Of a stretch of 38,137 bases of DNA, positions 10,254 through 18,460 are shown in pieces. Source of the DNA: an uncultured Sphingomonadaceae bacterium (GTDB lineage Bacteria > Pseudomonadota > Alphaproteobacteria > Sphingomonadales > Sphingomonadaceae); contig CADCVW010000104.1 in NCBI GenBank assembly GCA_902806235.1, forward strand, positions 1-38,137. Direction: 5' to 3'. The position numbers and the translations under genes were made by a program. Each line of letters opens with the position of its first letter. Within the stretch, counting starts at the first letter, position 1. Under the pieces are notes generated by a model. That model was not told the origin of the DNA. It made no database searches and saw nothing but the letters and a program-made list of their open reading frames with translations.

Positions 10254-11518
10254 CCGACGCCCTCGCCACCCCCGACGCCGTGCGGTCGGACGACCTCGTA
10301 CCGCATGCGCCGCGCAGCCGCGACCTGTTCGCCAAGTTCGATGGGCTGATCGCCGAGCGCCACGCGCTGCTCCAGACTAACGTCCACGATCCTCTGGGCG
10401 TGGTGATGGAGCAGGTGCTGTCGCCCACCCGGGCGATCATCAAGGGGCGGGAAACGATCCTGCTCGGCACGTACAACTACATGGGCATGACCTTCGACCC
10501 CGACGTCCTCGCCGCTGGGGAGCGCGCGTTGCGCGAATACGGCTCCGGCACCACGGGCAGTCGCGTGCTCAACGGCACCTACCAGACGCACAAAGCGTGC
10601 GAGGACGCGTTGCGCGACTTCTACGCCATGGACCACGCGATGGTCTTCTCCACCGGCTACCAGGCTAACCTCGGCATGATCTCCACGCTCGCCGGCAAGG
10701 GCGACTATGTGATCATCGACGGCGATAGTCACGCCTCCATCTACGACGGCTGCTGGCTCGGCGACGCGGAGATCGTGCGCTTCCGCCACAACGACGTCGC
10801 CGACCTCGAGAAGCGTCTCCGCCGCCTGCCGCCGGACGCGGGCAAGCTCGTCGTGCTCGAAGGCGTTTACTCCATGCTCGGCGACGTCGCGCCGCTCGCC
10901 GAGATGGTCGCTGCGTGCAAGCGCCACGGCGCGATGACCCTGGTCGACGAGGCGCACGCGATGGGCTTCTTCGGGGTGAACGGCCGCGGCGTGTTCGAGG
11001 AGGCCGGCGTCGAGGACGAGGTTGATTTCGTCGTTGGCACCTTTTCCAAATCGGTCGGCACCGTCGGCGGCTACTGCGTGTCCAACCACCCCAAGTTCGA
11101 CGTGCTGCGCTTCGCCTGCCGCCCTTATGTCTTCACCGCGTCGCTCCCGCCGTCGGTGGTGGCGACCGCCGAGGCCTCCATCCGCAAGCTCGGCGGCGCT
11201 TCGGCCAAGCGCGCCCACCTGTGGAAGAACAGCCGACGGCTCCACGGCGGCCTGCGCGAACTCGGCTACCGGCTCGGGACGGAAACGGCGCAGTCGGCAA
11301 TCATCGCCGTGATGATGCCCGACCAGGATCGCACGGTGGCGACTTGGAACGCGCTCATCGAGCGGGGGCTCTACGTCAACATGGCGCGCCCGCCCGCGAC
11401 ACCGGCGGGCACTTTCCTGCTACGCTGCTCGCTCTGCGCCGAACACACCGACGCCGAGGTCGAGGACATTTTGCGTATTTTCGGCGAAGCGGGACGCGAA
11501 ACGGGCGTGATCGGGTAA
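10250..11518 (+). CDS. spt: Serine palmitoyltransferase
   Basis: A PLP enzyme of the alpha-oxoamine synthase family that condenses L-serine with an acyl thioester to 3-ketosphinganine, the first step of sphingolipid synthesis; it is cytosolic in sphingomonads. The 422-aa length matches the soluble Sphingomonas paucimobilis enzyme (420 aa). The active-site lysine is K267 in TFSKSVG. H161 (GDSHASIYDG) should stack on the cofactor, and D233 and H236 (LVDEAHAMG) contact the ring; each is shifted by +2 from the S. paucimobilis numbering (K265, H159, D231, H234). The N-terminal GTYNYMGMTF and SGTTGSRVLNGTY segments are diagnostic against KBL and BioF. Its ATG overlaps the acp stop (ATGA), indicating coupled translation. 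Confidence 0.95.
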   Translation: MTDALATPDAVRSDDLVPHAPRSRDLFAKFDGLIAERHALLQTNVHDPLGVVMEQVLSPTRAIIKGRETILLGTYNYMGMTFDPDVLAAGERALREYGSGTTGSRVLNGTYQTHKACEDALRDFYAMDHAMVFSTGYQANLGMISTLAGKGDYVIIDGDSHASIYDGCWLGDAEIVRFRHNDVADLEKRLRRLPPDAGKLVVLEGVYSMLGDVAPLAEMVAACKRHGAMTLVDEAHAMGFFGVNGRGVFEEAGVEDEVDFVVGTFSKSVGTVGGYCVSNHPKFDVLRFACRPYVFTASLPPSVVATAEASIRKLGGASAKRAHLWKNSRRLHGGLRELGYRLGTETAQSAIIAVMMPDQDRTVATWNALIERGLYVNMARPPATPAGTFLLRCSLCAEHTDAEVEDILRIFGEAGRETGVIG

Positions 11519-11524
11519 TTCATG

Positions 11525-11545
11525 CAAAATTAGTGTCGCATTTTG
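11525..11545 (+). terminator. Weak hairpin after spt
   Basis: CAAAAT (11525-11530) and ATTTTG (11540-11545) can pair around a 9-nt loop shortly after the spt stop. The stem is AT-rich and no T-tract follows, so this may instead be part of the promoter region of the downstream kinase gene. Confidence 0.22.
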
Positions 11546-11604
11546 GGGCGTTTGGCGCTTCCTCGCGCTTTTCACGCCCGCCGACTTGTGCCTACACTTG
11601 ACGG

Positions 11605-13614
11605 ATGGCGGGGGAGTATCTGGACGCCGCGCGCTCGGGAGTCGGGCGCGAGTGGCTCCGCGGTTCGGCCGGGCTAGCCGTCCTGATCGCGTTCGGCACG
11701 TTCGTCGCGCTGGCCTTCGCCGCCGCCAACCTGTCCCGCCAGCGCGAAGCCGCGCTCCAACGCGAGCGGCACAGCTACCAAGCGCTGTTCCTCGTCCGCG
11801 ACATCGACGCCTCCATCGCCCGTTCCGAAGCCGCGCTCGGCTATTTCGTGCTGAGCGGGGACCGCTACCGCGCCACCACCTATTACAGCGAAGGACGTAA
11901 CGCCGACCGGCAGATCGACCAGCTCCGCCAGCACCTGCGGCGCGATCCGGCGCAGGTGCGCCGCGCCGAGCGGCTCCGCCAGCTCCTCGACCGCCGCCTG
12001 GCCGAGCTCGGCGCGGCGGCGACGCGAACGCGCTTCAACCAGGGCTTGACGGGCATCTCGCTCTACGACCGCACGGGCCGGGTCTCCACCGGCCCGCAGA
12101 TCCGCCGCGCCCTCGCCGATATCGCGAGCACCGAGCGCGACAAGCTGACGCAACGGCTGGCGACGACCGAGACGCTGGACGAGCGATCCAACCTGTTCAT
12201 CAATCTGACGTCCGTCTTCGGGCTGGTGCTCGTGCTCGGCATCGCCGCGCTGGGCGCCGTCGCGCTGCAGGCGTTCCGCCAGCGCAAGATCTCCGCGCGC
12301 CTCGCCGAGCTTGAGAACCGGCGCGCGCGGCTGCTCGAAGCGGCGGTGGAGGCGCGCACCGCCGAGCTCAGCCGGGCGAACGAAGCGATCCGCGCCGAGG
12401 CGACCGAGCGCGCGTCGGCCGAAGCCCAGCTCCGCCAGATCCAAAAGATGGAGGCGGTGGGCCAGCTCACCGGCGGCATCGCCCACGATTTCAACAACAT
12501 GCTCGCGGTCGTCATCGGCAGCCTCGACCTCGCCAAGCGCCACCTCGACCGCCCCAACGCCGACCCGCGCCGGCACCTGGACAACGCGATGGAGGGCGCC
12601 AACCGCGCCGCTGCGCTTACTCGCCGCCTACTCGCTTTCGCGCGCAACGAGCCGCTGCTGCCGGAGGGCATCGCCCCCGGCCGGCTGATTGAGGGCATGG
12701 CCGACTTGTTCGAGCGCACGCTGGGCGAGGGCGTCCATGTCGAGACCAACCTAGCCGACGACGGCTGGCTCGTGTGGGTGGACGCGCACCAGTTCGAGAA
12801 CGCAGTTCTTAACTTGGCGGTGAACGCGCGCGACGCGATGAACGACCGCGGACGATTGTTCATCTCGAGCCGCGACGTGCGGCTGGACGACGGCGAGGTC
12901 GGCCAGGCGCCCGCCGGCGACTACGTCTGCGTGTCTGTCGCCGACACGGGCTCGGGCATGGCCCCGGAGGTGCTGGAGCGCGCGTTCGAGCCCTTCTTTA
13001 CCACCAAACCCGTCGGCAAGGGTACGGGCCTGGGCCTGAGCCAAATCTTCGGCTTTGTGCGCCGGTCGGGCGGCGATCTCCGGATCAGTTCGACGCTCGG
13101 CGAAGGCACCACCGTATCATTGTTCCTGCCGCGCTCCGTCCGCGCCGTGCGGGCGGGCGAGGCCGCGCTCCCCGCGCCCGAGCCGGCGGGCGAGCAGGCG
13201 GCCGACCCGCGCGCGATCCTGGTGGTGGAGGACGATCCCCGGGTGCGCGCGGCAACGGTGGAGACGCTTGAGGACCTCGGCTACCTGCCCACCGCCTGCG
13301 AGTCCGGCGCGCTGGCGATGGACGCGCTGAACGCTGCGCCGTTCGCGCTGATCGTCACGGATGTGGTGATGCCGGAGATGACCGGCCCTGAGTTCGTCCG
13401 TGCCATCGCGCCGCGCTACGGCCACATCCCCGTGCTATACCTGACCGGCTACGTCGGCGAGGCGGGCGACGCCGAGGAGCTCGCCGGCCACCACCTGCTG
13501 CGCAAGCCCTTCACCATAGCCGCCTTAGCCGCCGCCGTAGAGCGCGCGCTGGGCACCGGCGGGCGCGGGACTAGCGAATCGCCCGCTGCGCCAGCAGCCT
13601 TGGCAGCAGAGTGA
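11605..13614 (+). CDS. Hybrid sensor histidine kinase with CHASE3-like sensor and receiver domain
   Basis: A 669-aa membrane kinase. TM1 spans roughly residues 20-42, a CHASE3-like all-helical sensor about 45-195, and TM2 about 199-222. A coiled linker leads to the dimerisation domain with the phospho-accepting H294 ([11 protein letters not shown]). The ATPase domain has an N-box [18 protein letters not shown], and the [16 protein letters not shown] lid. A receiver domain at the C-terminus carries D586 (TDVVMPEM) and the LRKPF lysine. The signal and output are unknown; no separate response regulator is adjacent. It sits inside the sphingolipid locus and its last 44 bases overlap the convergent nucleotidyltransferase-like gene, so a role in monitoring the envelope is possible but inferred. 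Confidence 0.92.
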   Translation: MAGEYLDAARSGVGREWLRGSAGLAVLIAFGTFVALAFAAANLSRQREAALQRERHSYQALFLVRDIDASIARSEAALGYFVLSGDRYRATTYYSEGRNADRQIDQLRQHLRRDPAQVRRAERLRQLLDRRLAELGAAATRTRFNQGLTGISLYDRTGRVSTGPQIRRALADIASTERDKLTQRLATTETLDERSNLFINLTSVFGLVLVLGIAALGAVALQAFRQRKISARLAELENRRARLLEAAVEARTAELSRANEAIRAEATERASAEAQLRQIQKMEAVGQLTGGIAHDFNNMLAVVIGSLDLAKRHLDRPNADPRRHLDNAMEGANRAAALTRRLLAFARNEPLLPEGIAPGRLIEGMADLFERTLGEGVHVETNLADDGWLVWVDAHQFENAVLNLAVNARDAMNDRGRLFISSRDVRLDDGEVGQAPAGDYVCVSVADTGSGMAPEVLERAFEPFFTTKPVGKGTGLGLSQIFGFVRRSGGDLRISSTLGEGTTVSLFLPRSVRAVRAGEAALPAPEPAGEQAADPRAILVVEDDPRVRAATVETLEDLGYLPTACESGALAMDALNAAPFALIVTDVVMPEMTGPEFVRAIAPRYGHIPVLYLTGYVGEAGDAEELAGHHLLRKPFTIAALAAAVERALGTGGRGTSESPAAPAALAAE

Positions 13615-14467
13615 CGGCAGCAGCGAGCGGGAAGCGGCGCTGCCAAGGCTTGATTTCCAGCCGCGTGCCGGCGTGGCGGTTGATCTTCCAAGCCAGGTAG
13701 TCGATCCCGCCCGCGAAGGTGAAGCTCGCCTTGGCAAGGCGCAGGACGGACAGCAGCTTGCCGCGGCGCCGGAGCGCGCGCCAGCGGCGGAGGGCGTCGG
13801 CCTCCCTCGCCGTCGCGGCGTGCCGATCGCGCATCTCCGCCAACGCCGCGTCCCCGAACCACCGGTAGCGTTCCGGGTCCGCGTCCACGATCCCCGCCGA
13901 GCGGTCCTCGCGCTCCGCGCGCAACTCGGCCGCGTAAGTGAGCGAGAAGCCGCGCTTCCAGATCGCGAGCGAGTCCCCCCGCTCCGCGGACGGCGTCATC
14001 GGCAGGGCCAGCCCGAGCAAGGTCGGCGCGGCGCGCGCGACGCCCCGCGCCGCGTCGTCCCGCGCGGCAGGATCCTTCGCCCAGACGAGCCGCGACGGCT
14101 GGGCGAAGCGCGCCCACACCGACACGCTACGGGCTCCCGGCGAGCATTCGCGCCGGAAATCCGCCTCGCTCAGCACCGCGTATTTCGCGACCAGGCCGTC
14201 GTGCGCGAAGGGAAAGACGTTAGGCGGGATCAGGCTGTTGGCCGTCGCCAGCCAGCGCTGGGGATAAGCGGCGCGGTAGTCGGCGACTAGGAGGTAAAAG
14301 TCGAGCATGAGCCCGTCGAGCTCGCGGCTGCGGAGGCACGAACCATAGAACAGCACGGCGCGCGACGCCTCGCCGTGCCGCGCCGCGATGGCCGCCGCCA
14401 TCGCTGCCGCGCGCGGGTCGACGTCCCCCGCCAGCTCGGCGGCGACCAGCTCCTCTAATCGGCTCAC
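13571..14467 (-). CDS. Nucleotidyltransferase-fold-like protein of the sphingolipid locus
   Basis: The 298-aa product is not firmly recognised. Residues 38-61 read VLFYGSCLRSRELDGLMLDFYLLV. A GS pair (42-43) followed by an acidic residue in LDFY (D56) resembles the start of a nucleotidyltransferase fold, and the following LVADYRAAYP keeps an Asp. The C-terminal third is basic and ends in a hydrophobic stretch, suggesting membrane association. The GTG start at 14467 overlaps the lipid kinase stop (GTGA), making it the third gene of a coupled operon. That context suggests it modifies the product of the kinase, for instance a ceramide phosphate head group. This is inference; Caulobacter also has extra genes beside its ceramide kinase. 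Confidence 0.7.
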   Translation of the reverse strand: MSRLEELVAAELAGDVDPRAAAMAAAIAARHGEASRAVLFYGSCLRSRELDGLMLDFYLLVADYRAAYPQRWLATANSLIPPNVFPFAHDGLVAKYAVLSEADFRRECSPGARSVSVWARFAQPSRLVWAKDPAARDDAARGVARAAPTLLGLALPMTPSAERGDSLAIWKRGFSLTYAAELRAEREDRSAGIVDADPERYRWFGDAALAEMRDRHAATAREADALRRWRALRRRGKLLSVLRLAKASFTFAGGIDYLAWKINRHAGTRLEIKPWQRRFPLAAAVTLLPRLLAQRAIR

Positions 14468-15441
14468 GTCGCCAAGTGAACGAACGGCACGGGCGCCGTG
14501 GGGGTGAGCACGATCGGCCGGCCGGGGCGCGCTTGAAACATCTCGCCGTCGAAGATCACGTCCGACGGGTCGCCTTCGATGCGGATCTCGTCGCCGCGCT
14601 CGTACCACACGCCCCGCACGCGCTCACGGCCGAGCCGCCCGCGCAGCTTGGCGACCACCGCGCGCGCCAGCGCCATCGGCCGTTGCTCCACCGCGAGGAA
14701 GCGGAGCGCGCCGCCAGAGCCTGCCGCCTGGTCGGGCAGGCGGCTCAGCAGCACCTTGTGGAGCGTGGTGACGAGCAGCAGCGCGAAACGGCCGGTCAGC
14801 TCGCCGTCGCGCCGCACGGAAATGCTGATCGGCGCCGGCCGCGGCGGCAGGAATCGCGTCCGCCTGGCCCCCAGCACGAGCGCCAGCGTCGCGGCGAGCG
14901 CGGTGAGAACGTGGCTGAAGCCGTTGGGCAGGCCGAGCGGGTAGATCTTGTCTCGGCAGTAAAGCATCGTGTCAGCAAGCCCCGCGCCGCCGAGAAACAT
15001 GCCGAGTACCGGGCGCGCGTCGGGACTGCCGTCCGATAAGGCGATAAGCTCGCGCTTGACGATGTGCGCCGCTAGGTCGCCCCCCGCGAGCTCCAGCACG
15101 CGCTCGAGCGCGGCCAGCGGGTCACCTTCAGCGCCAAGCTCCAGCGCGATCAGGTTGGTCTTCCCATTGGGCAGCACCGCCACGGGCGGCGGGCCATCGA
15201 CGAAGTGGCCGCCCTGATAGAGCTCGGTCAACGTCGCCTGCACCGTGCCGTCGCCGCCGTTGATCACCAGCACGCGGGGACGGACCCGCGCGATGGAACG
15301 CATCGCGTCGGCGATCTGCGCGACATCCTCGACCTCGTAGTGGAACACCTCCGGATGCCGCGCGCAGAAGCTCCGCACGCGCGGCAGCAGCGAACGGTTA
15401 CCGGTGGAGTTGGGATTGGACAGCAGGGCGATCTGGATCAC
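14464..15441 (-). CDS. Diacylglycerol/sphingolipid kinase family protein (ceramide kinase candidate)
   Basis: A 325-aa lipid kinase of the DAGK catalytic superfamily. NGGDGTVQATL (GGDGT at residues 62-66) is the ATP-binding motif, VLPNGKTNLIALEL replaces the usual PxGTGNDFAR loop, and C-terminal EIRIEGDPSDVIFDGE matches the DGE-type closing motif. The substrate could be diacylglycerol or a sphingoid lipid. Caulobacter encodes a distinct ceramide kinase (CpgB) of this superfamily in its sphingolipid cluster, and the position here within 3 kb of spt supports ceramide as substrate. It starts at GTG 15441, overlapping the DUF2141 gene stop (GTGA), and its own stop overlaps the next start in the same way. 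Reaction specificity is inferred. Confidence 0.85.
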   Translation of the reverse strand: MIQIALLSNPNSTGNRSLLPRVRSFCARHPEVFHYEVEDVAQIADAMRSIARVRPRVLVINGGDGTVQATLTELYQGGHFVDGPPPVAVLPNGKTNLIALELGAEGDPLAALERVLELAGGDLAAHIVKRELIALSDGSPDARPVLGMFLGGAGLADTMLYCRDKIYPLGLPNGFSHVLTALAATLALVLGARRTRFLPPRPAPISISVRRDGELTGRFALLLVTTLHKVLLSRLPDQAAGSGGALRFLAVEQRPMALARAVVAKLRGRLGRERVRGVWYERGDEIRIEGDPSDVIFDGEMFQARPGRPIVLTPTAPVPFVHLAT

Positions 15442-15941
15442 GGCCTCGCCGTCCGCACCGGACCAATGGACAGCCCTCGGCGATAGTTGAGCACCACGTC
15501 AATCGGGCGCACGCCGCCGCCGACCGCCATCGCGACCTTGGCATGCGCGGGCTTGAGATCGATCAGCGACAGCCGGGGATTGCGCGAAAAGCCGCCGCCG
15601 TCGCTCCACCCCGATTTGCCATTGCCGTCGAGGTCGTGGCGCACCGCCACTGCGTAAGTCCCCGCGCGCGGCACCGCCACGCACACGGGCATCGCGCCCG
15701 TGCCGCGCACCGGCAACTCGATGCGGCGGAGCTTGCGGCCCTTTTTCAGGAAATCGCCGGGGTTCTCGCCGTAGAGCTGGACGCGGAGCACGCCCTGCGC
15801 GGCCTTCAAACCGCGCACGTTCACCAGGAACGCGCTGCTACCCCCGTCGCACGCGCGCGCGTCCGGGCCCATCGCCGCCCGCGCGCCCGCCGCCCCGCCG
15901 ACCGCGAGCGCCCCCAGGAGGACCAGCTTCACCATACGCAT
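15438..15941 (-). CDS. DUF2141 domain-containing exported protein
   Basis: A 167-aa secreted protein of unknown function. The N-terminus MRMVKLVLLGALAVGGAAGARA is a Sec signal peptide. The mature part matches the DUF2141 pattern: AFLVNVRGLKAAQGVLRVQLYG, then AVAVRHDLDGNGKSGW, GGGFSRNPRL and a terminal strand region. The frame is open upstream to 16046, but the ATG at 15941 gives a clean signal peptide and has AAGG upstream; 15935 is an alternative. It leads a three-gene coupled operon with the lipid kinase and the nucleotidyltransferase-like gene. A periplasmic protein at the head of such an operon could bind or pass on the lipid product, but nothing in the sequence proves it. Confidence 0.86.
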   Translation of the reverse strand: MRMVKLVLLGALAVGGAAGARAAMGPDARACDGGSSAFLVNVRGLKAAQGVLRVQLYGENPGDFLKKGRKLRRIELPVRGTGAMPVCVAVPRAGTYAVAVRHDLDGNGKSGWSDGGGFSRNPRLSLIDLKPAHAKVAMAVGGGVRPIDVVLNYRRGLSIGPVRTARP

Positions 15942-16077
15942 ACGCCTTGCGTCTCCCGCCGCGCCGGACCACATCCTTTCGCGGGCGGACGCCGCGGCGG
16001 TCCCGCCCCCAGCCGACGGGATGGCGTCTATTTGCGGCCAAAACATGGTCGCGCCGCGGGGAGCGTGGAACGAGAAC

Positions 16078-17310
16078 GTGGCCGCTTTTCCGACGCTTAC
16101 CGACCGTTATCTCGCGCGGCTGATCGTCGTGCCCCTGGTCGCGACCCTGCTGCTCGCGGCCATGCTGCTGTTGCTCGAAAAGATGCTGCGCCTCTTCGAC
16201 TTCGTCGCCGCCGAAGGCGGACCGGCGAGCATCGTTTGGCGCATGCTCGCTAACACCGTGCCCGAATATATGTCGCTCGGGGTGCCTTTGGGCCTCCTGC
16301 TCGGCGTATTGCTAGCCTTCCGCAAGCTCAGCCTACAATCGGAGCTCGACGTGTACCGCGCGGTGGGCGTCGGCTACGGCCGGCTGCTGCGGGTCCCATA
16401 CTTATTTGCGGTCGTCCTGCTCTTGGTCAATGTCGCGATCGTCGGCTGGGTGCAGCCGGTGTCGCGCTACTCCTATGAAGAGCTGCGCTTCGACCTTCGC
16501 TCCGGCGCGCTCGGCGCGTCCATCAAGGTCGGTGAATTCACCCGGCTGGGCTCGCGCATCACGCTGCGCGTGGAGGAAAGCCGGGGCAAGGGCGAACAGC
16601 TGTCGGGCGTGTTCGTTATGGCGGAGGACAAGCAGGGCCGCTCCATCGCCGTCACCGCCGCCGAAGGCCGCTTTCTCGCTTCCGCGACCGACCCGGAGGC
16701 GATTATCTTCCGCTTGAACAACGGCCGCCTCGTCCACGACGCGCCCAGTTACCAAGTGCCTCGCGTGCTCTCCTTCGAACGCTACGACCTGCCGATTGAC
16801 CTGCCCGCGGCCGAGGCCTTCCGCGGACGGGGCGACAAGAACATCGAGCGCACCATCCCCGAATTGTGGCAACTCGCCTACGGCGGCGCAGCTCCGCCAG
16901 ACAAGGCGCGCTCGGCGGAGGCGAACCTCCACTTCCGCCTGGTGGAGCTCGCTATGATGCTGCTCCTACCGCTGCTCGCGGTGGCGCTGGCGGTGCCGCC
17001 AAAGCGCAGCGCTTCGTCGCTCGGCATCTTCCTGTCGATCGTGATCGTGGTCACCTACCACAAGCTCAGCGAGTACGCCGAAAGCGCGGCGGCCCGAGGA
17101 TCGGTCGATCCCGTGCTCGCCTTGTGGCTGCCCTTCCTTATCTTCGCTGCGCTGATCGGGTGGATGTACCGCAACTTAGCCCTCGTTCCGGGCGGCCAGC
17201 CGATCGGCGCGCTGGAGCGCGGCGCGGCCAAGGCGGGGGCGGCCGTGCGCCGCTTGTTCGGAGTCGCGCGACGCCGCCGGCCGGAGCTCGGACAAGCCGC
17301 GGTCGCCTAA
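16078..17310 (+). CDS. LptF/LptG family permease (YjgP/YjgQ), first copy
   Basis: A polytopic inner-membrane protein of about 410 aa with the LptF/LptG layout. There are three N-terminal transmembrane helices (YLARLIVVPLVATLLLAAML and following), a periplasmic beta-jellyroll middle (about residues 130-270) and three C-terminal helices including LRL-x-LPLLAVALAVPP. LptF and LptG with LptB power lipopolysaccharide extraction from the inner membrane. Here the pair sits beside sphingolipid genes and not lptD, so a sphingolipid cargo is a reasonable hypothesis. The frame is open to ATG 16021 and includes ATG 16045; GTG 16078 is preferred because family members begin near PTLTDRYLARL. It is divergent from the DUF2141 operon. 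Confidence 0.9.
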   Translation: MAAFPTLTDRYLARLIVVPLVATLLLAAMLLLLEKMLRLFDFVAAEGGPASIVWRMLANTVPEYMSLGVPLGLLLGVLLAFRKLSLQSELDVYRAVGVGYGRLLRVPYLFAVVLLLVNVAIVGWVQPVSRYSYEELRFDLRSGALGASIKVGEFTRLGSRITLRVEESRGKGEQLSGVFVMAEDKQGRSIAVTAAEGRFLASATDPEAIIFRLNNGRLVHDAPSYQVPRVLSFERYDLPIDLPAAEAFRGRGDKNIERTIPELWQLAYGGAAPPDKARSAEANLHFRLVELAMMLLLPLLAVALAVPPKRSASSLGIFLSIVIVVTYHKLSEYAESAAARGSVDPVLALWLPFLIFAALIGWMYRNLALVPGGQPIGALERGAAKAGAAVRRLFGVARRRRPELGQAAVA

Positions 17311-17365
17311 GCCGCCCGCGGCAAGTTGCGCTTCAGGCCAAAGAGCTTAAGCGGGCCCCGCCGCC

Positions 17366-18460
17366 ATGCACCTGAACTTCTTCCCTTCGCGCCGGATCAG
17401 CTTCTACATGGCGCGCATGTTCCTGCAGCGGACCCTGGCGGTCCTCGCGGCCCTGGTGCTCGTGCTGCAGGTGCTCGACCTGCTCGGCCAGTCGGGCAAG
17501 GTGCTGGGCTACCCCGGCAACGGCCAGGACGAGCTGCTGCGCTACGTGGCGCTCCGCCTGCCTCAGCTCGTCGCGCGCTTTCTGCCCTTTTCTGTGCTGC
17601 TTGGCACCCTGATCACGCTCGCCACCTTGAACCAGAACTCGGAGGTGATCGCGATGAAGGCGGCGGGCATCTCAGCCCACCAGATCCTCGCGCCGCTGGT
17701 GGTGGCGAGCCTGGGCGTCGCGGCGGTGTCCTTTTCCTTCAACGAAGCGGTGGTGGCCCCCGCGACGCGGCAGCTGAACGCTTGGGAAGGGCGCGATTTC
17801 GGCCCCGTGCCGCGCGACGCGAACGTCGCCGAGCACGTCTGGGTCACGAGCGGCGAGGACCTAGTCGAGGTCGAGCGCGTGATCGGTCGCGGCGCGGCCA
17901 CCGTGCTCGAGGACGTGGAAATCCACCAACGCGCCGGCGGCACGCTGATGGCGCGCATCACCGCGGAGCGCGGCGCCCCCGAGGGCGACGGCTGGCGCTT
18001 GACGGACGTGACCCGCTTCGACCTCGGCACGGGCGCGCTCACCCGGCGGCCGAGCCTGCGCACCTTGGAAGGCGTCGAGCCGCGCCAGTTCACCTATTTC
18101 GATGTCGATCCCGACGAGCACGGCTTCCTCGCCTTGCGCCGCGCCATCGCCGACCTGAAGATCGCCGGCCGGCCGACGCAGGAGTTGGAGGCGGGGTTGT
18201 GGCACAAGCTGTCGGGCCCGTTGTCCGCCGTGCTGATGCCCTTGCTCGCGGGCGTCGCGGGCTTCGGCCTCGCCCGCTCCGGCCAGCTGTTCGTCCGCGC
18301 GGTGATCGGCATGGCATTGGGCTTCGCCTATTTCGTCGCCGACAACTTCGCGCTCGCCATGGGCAATCTCGGCGCCTACCCGCCGCTGCTCGCCGCCTGG
18401 GCGCCGTTCGCGCTGTTCCTGCTCATCGGCGAAGCGGTGCTGATCCGGACGGAGGAGTGA
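17366..18460 (+). CDS. LptF/LptG family permease (YjgP/YjgQ), second copy
   Basis: A 364-aa inner-membrane protein that pairs with the preceding permease. RRISFYMARMFLQRTLAVLAALVLVLQVLDLLG is the first transmembrane segment with the LptG-like RMFL start. FLPFSVLLGTLITLATLNQNSEVIAMKAAGISAHQIL is the coupling-helix region that contacts the ATPase in Lpt transporters. The periplasmic domain spans about residues 125-265, followed by GPLSAVLMPLLAGVAGFGLARSG and two further helices. No LptB-type ATPase gene is present nearby, so the chromosomal LptB would have to serve both systems. The start ATG at 17366 is 55 bases after the first permease, and the stop overlaps the flippase start (GTGA). Confidence 0.9.
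   Translation: MHLNFFPSRRISFYMARMFLQRTLAVLAALVLVLQVLDLLGQSGKVLGYPGNGQDELLRYVALRLPQLVARFLPFSVLLGTLITLATLNQNSEVIAMKAAGISAHQILAPLVVASLGVAAVSFSFNEAVVAPATRQLNAWEGRDFGPVPRDANVAEHVWVTSGEDLVEVERVIGRGAATVLEDVEIHQRAGGTLMARITAERGAPEGDGWRLTDVTRFDLGTGALTRRPSLRTLEGVEPRQFTYFDVDPDEHGFLALRRAIADLKIAGRPTQELEAGLWHKLSGPLSAVLMPLLAGVAGFGLARSGQLFVRAVIGMALGFAYFVADNFALAMGNLGAYPPLLAAWAPFALFLLIGEAVLIRTEE

Noticed and set aside
17326-18456. Open-frame extension upstream of the flippase, across the second permease gene
   Set aside because: The protein from this part is Arg/Pro-rich nonsense, while the permease in the other frame has clear transmembrane helices and family motifs. The flippase starts at 18457.
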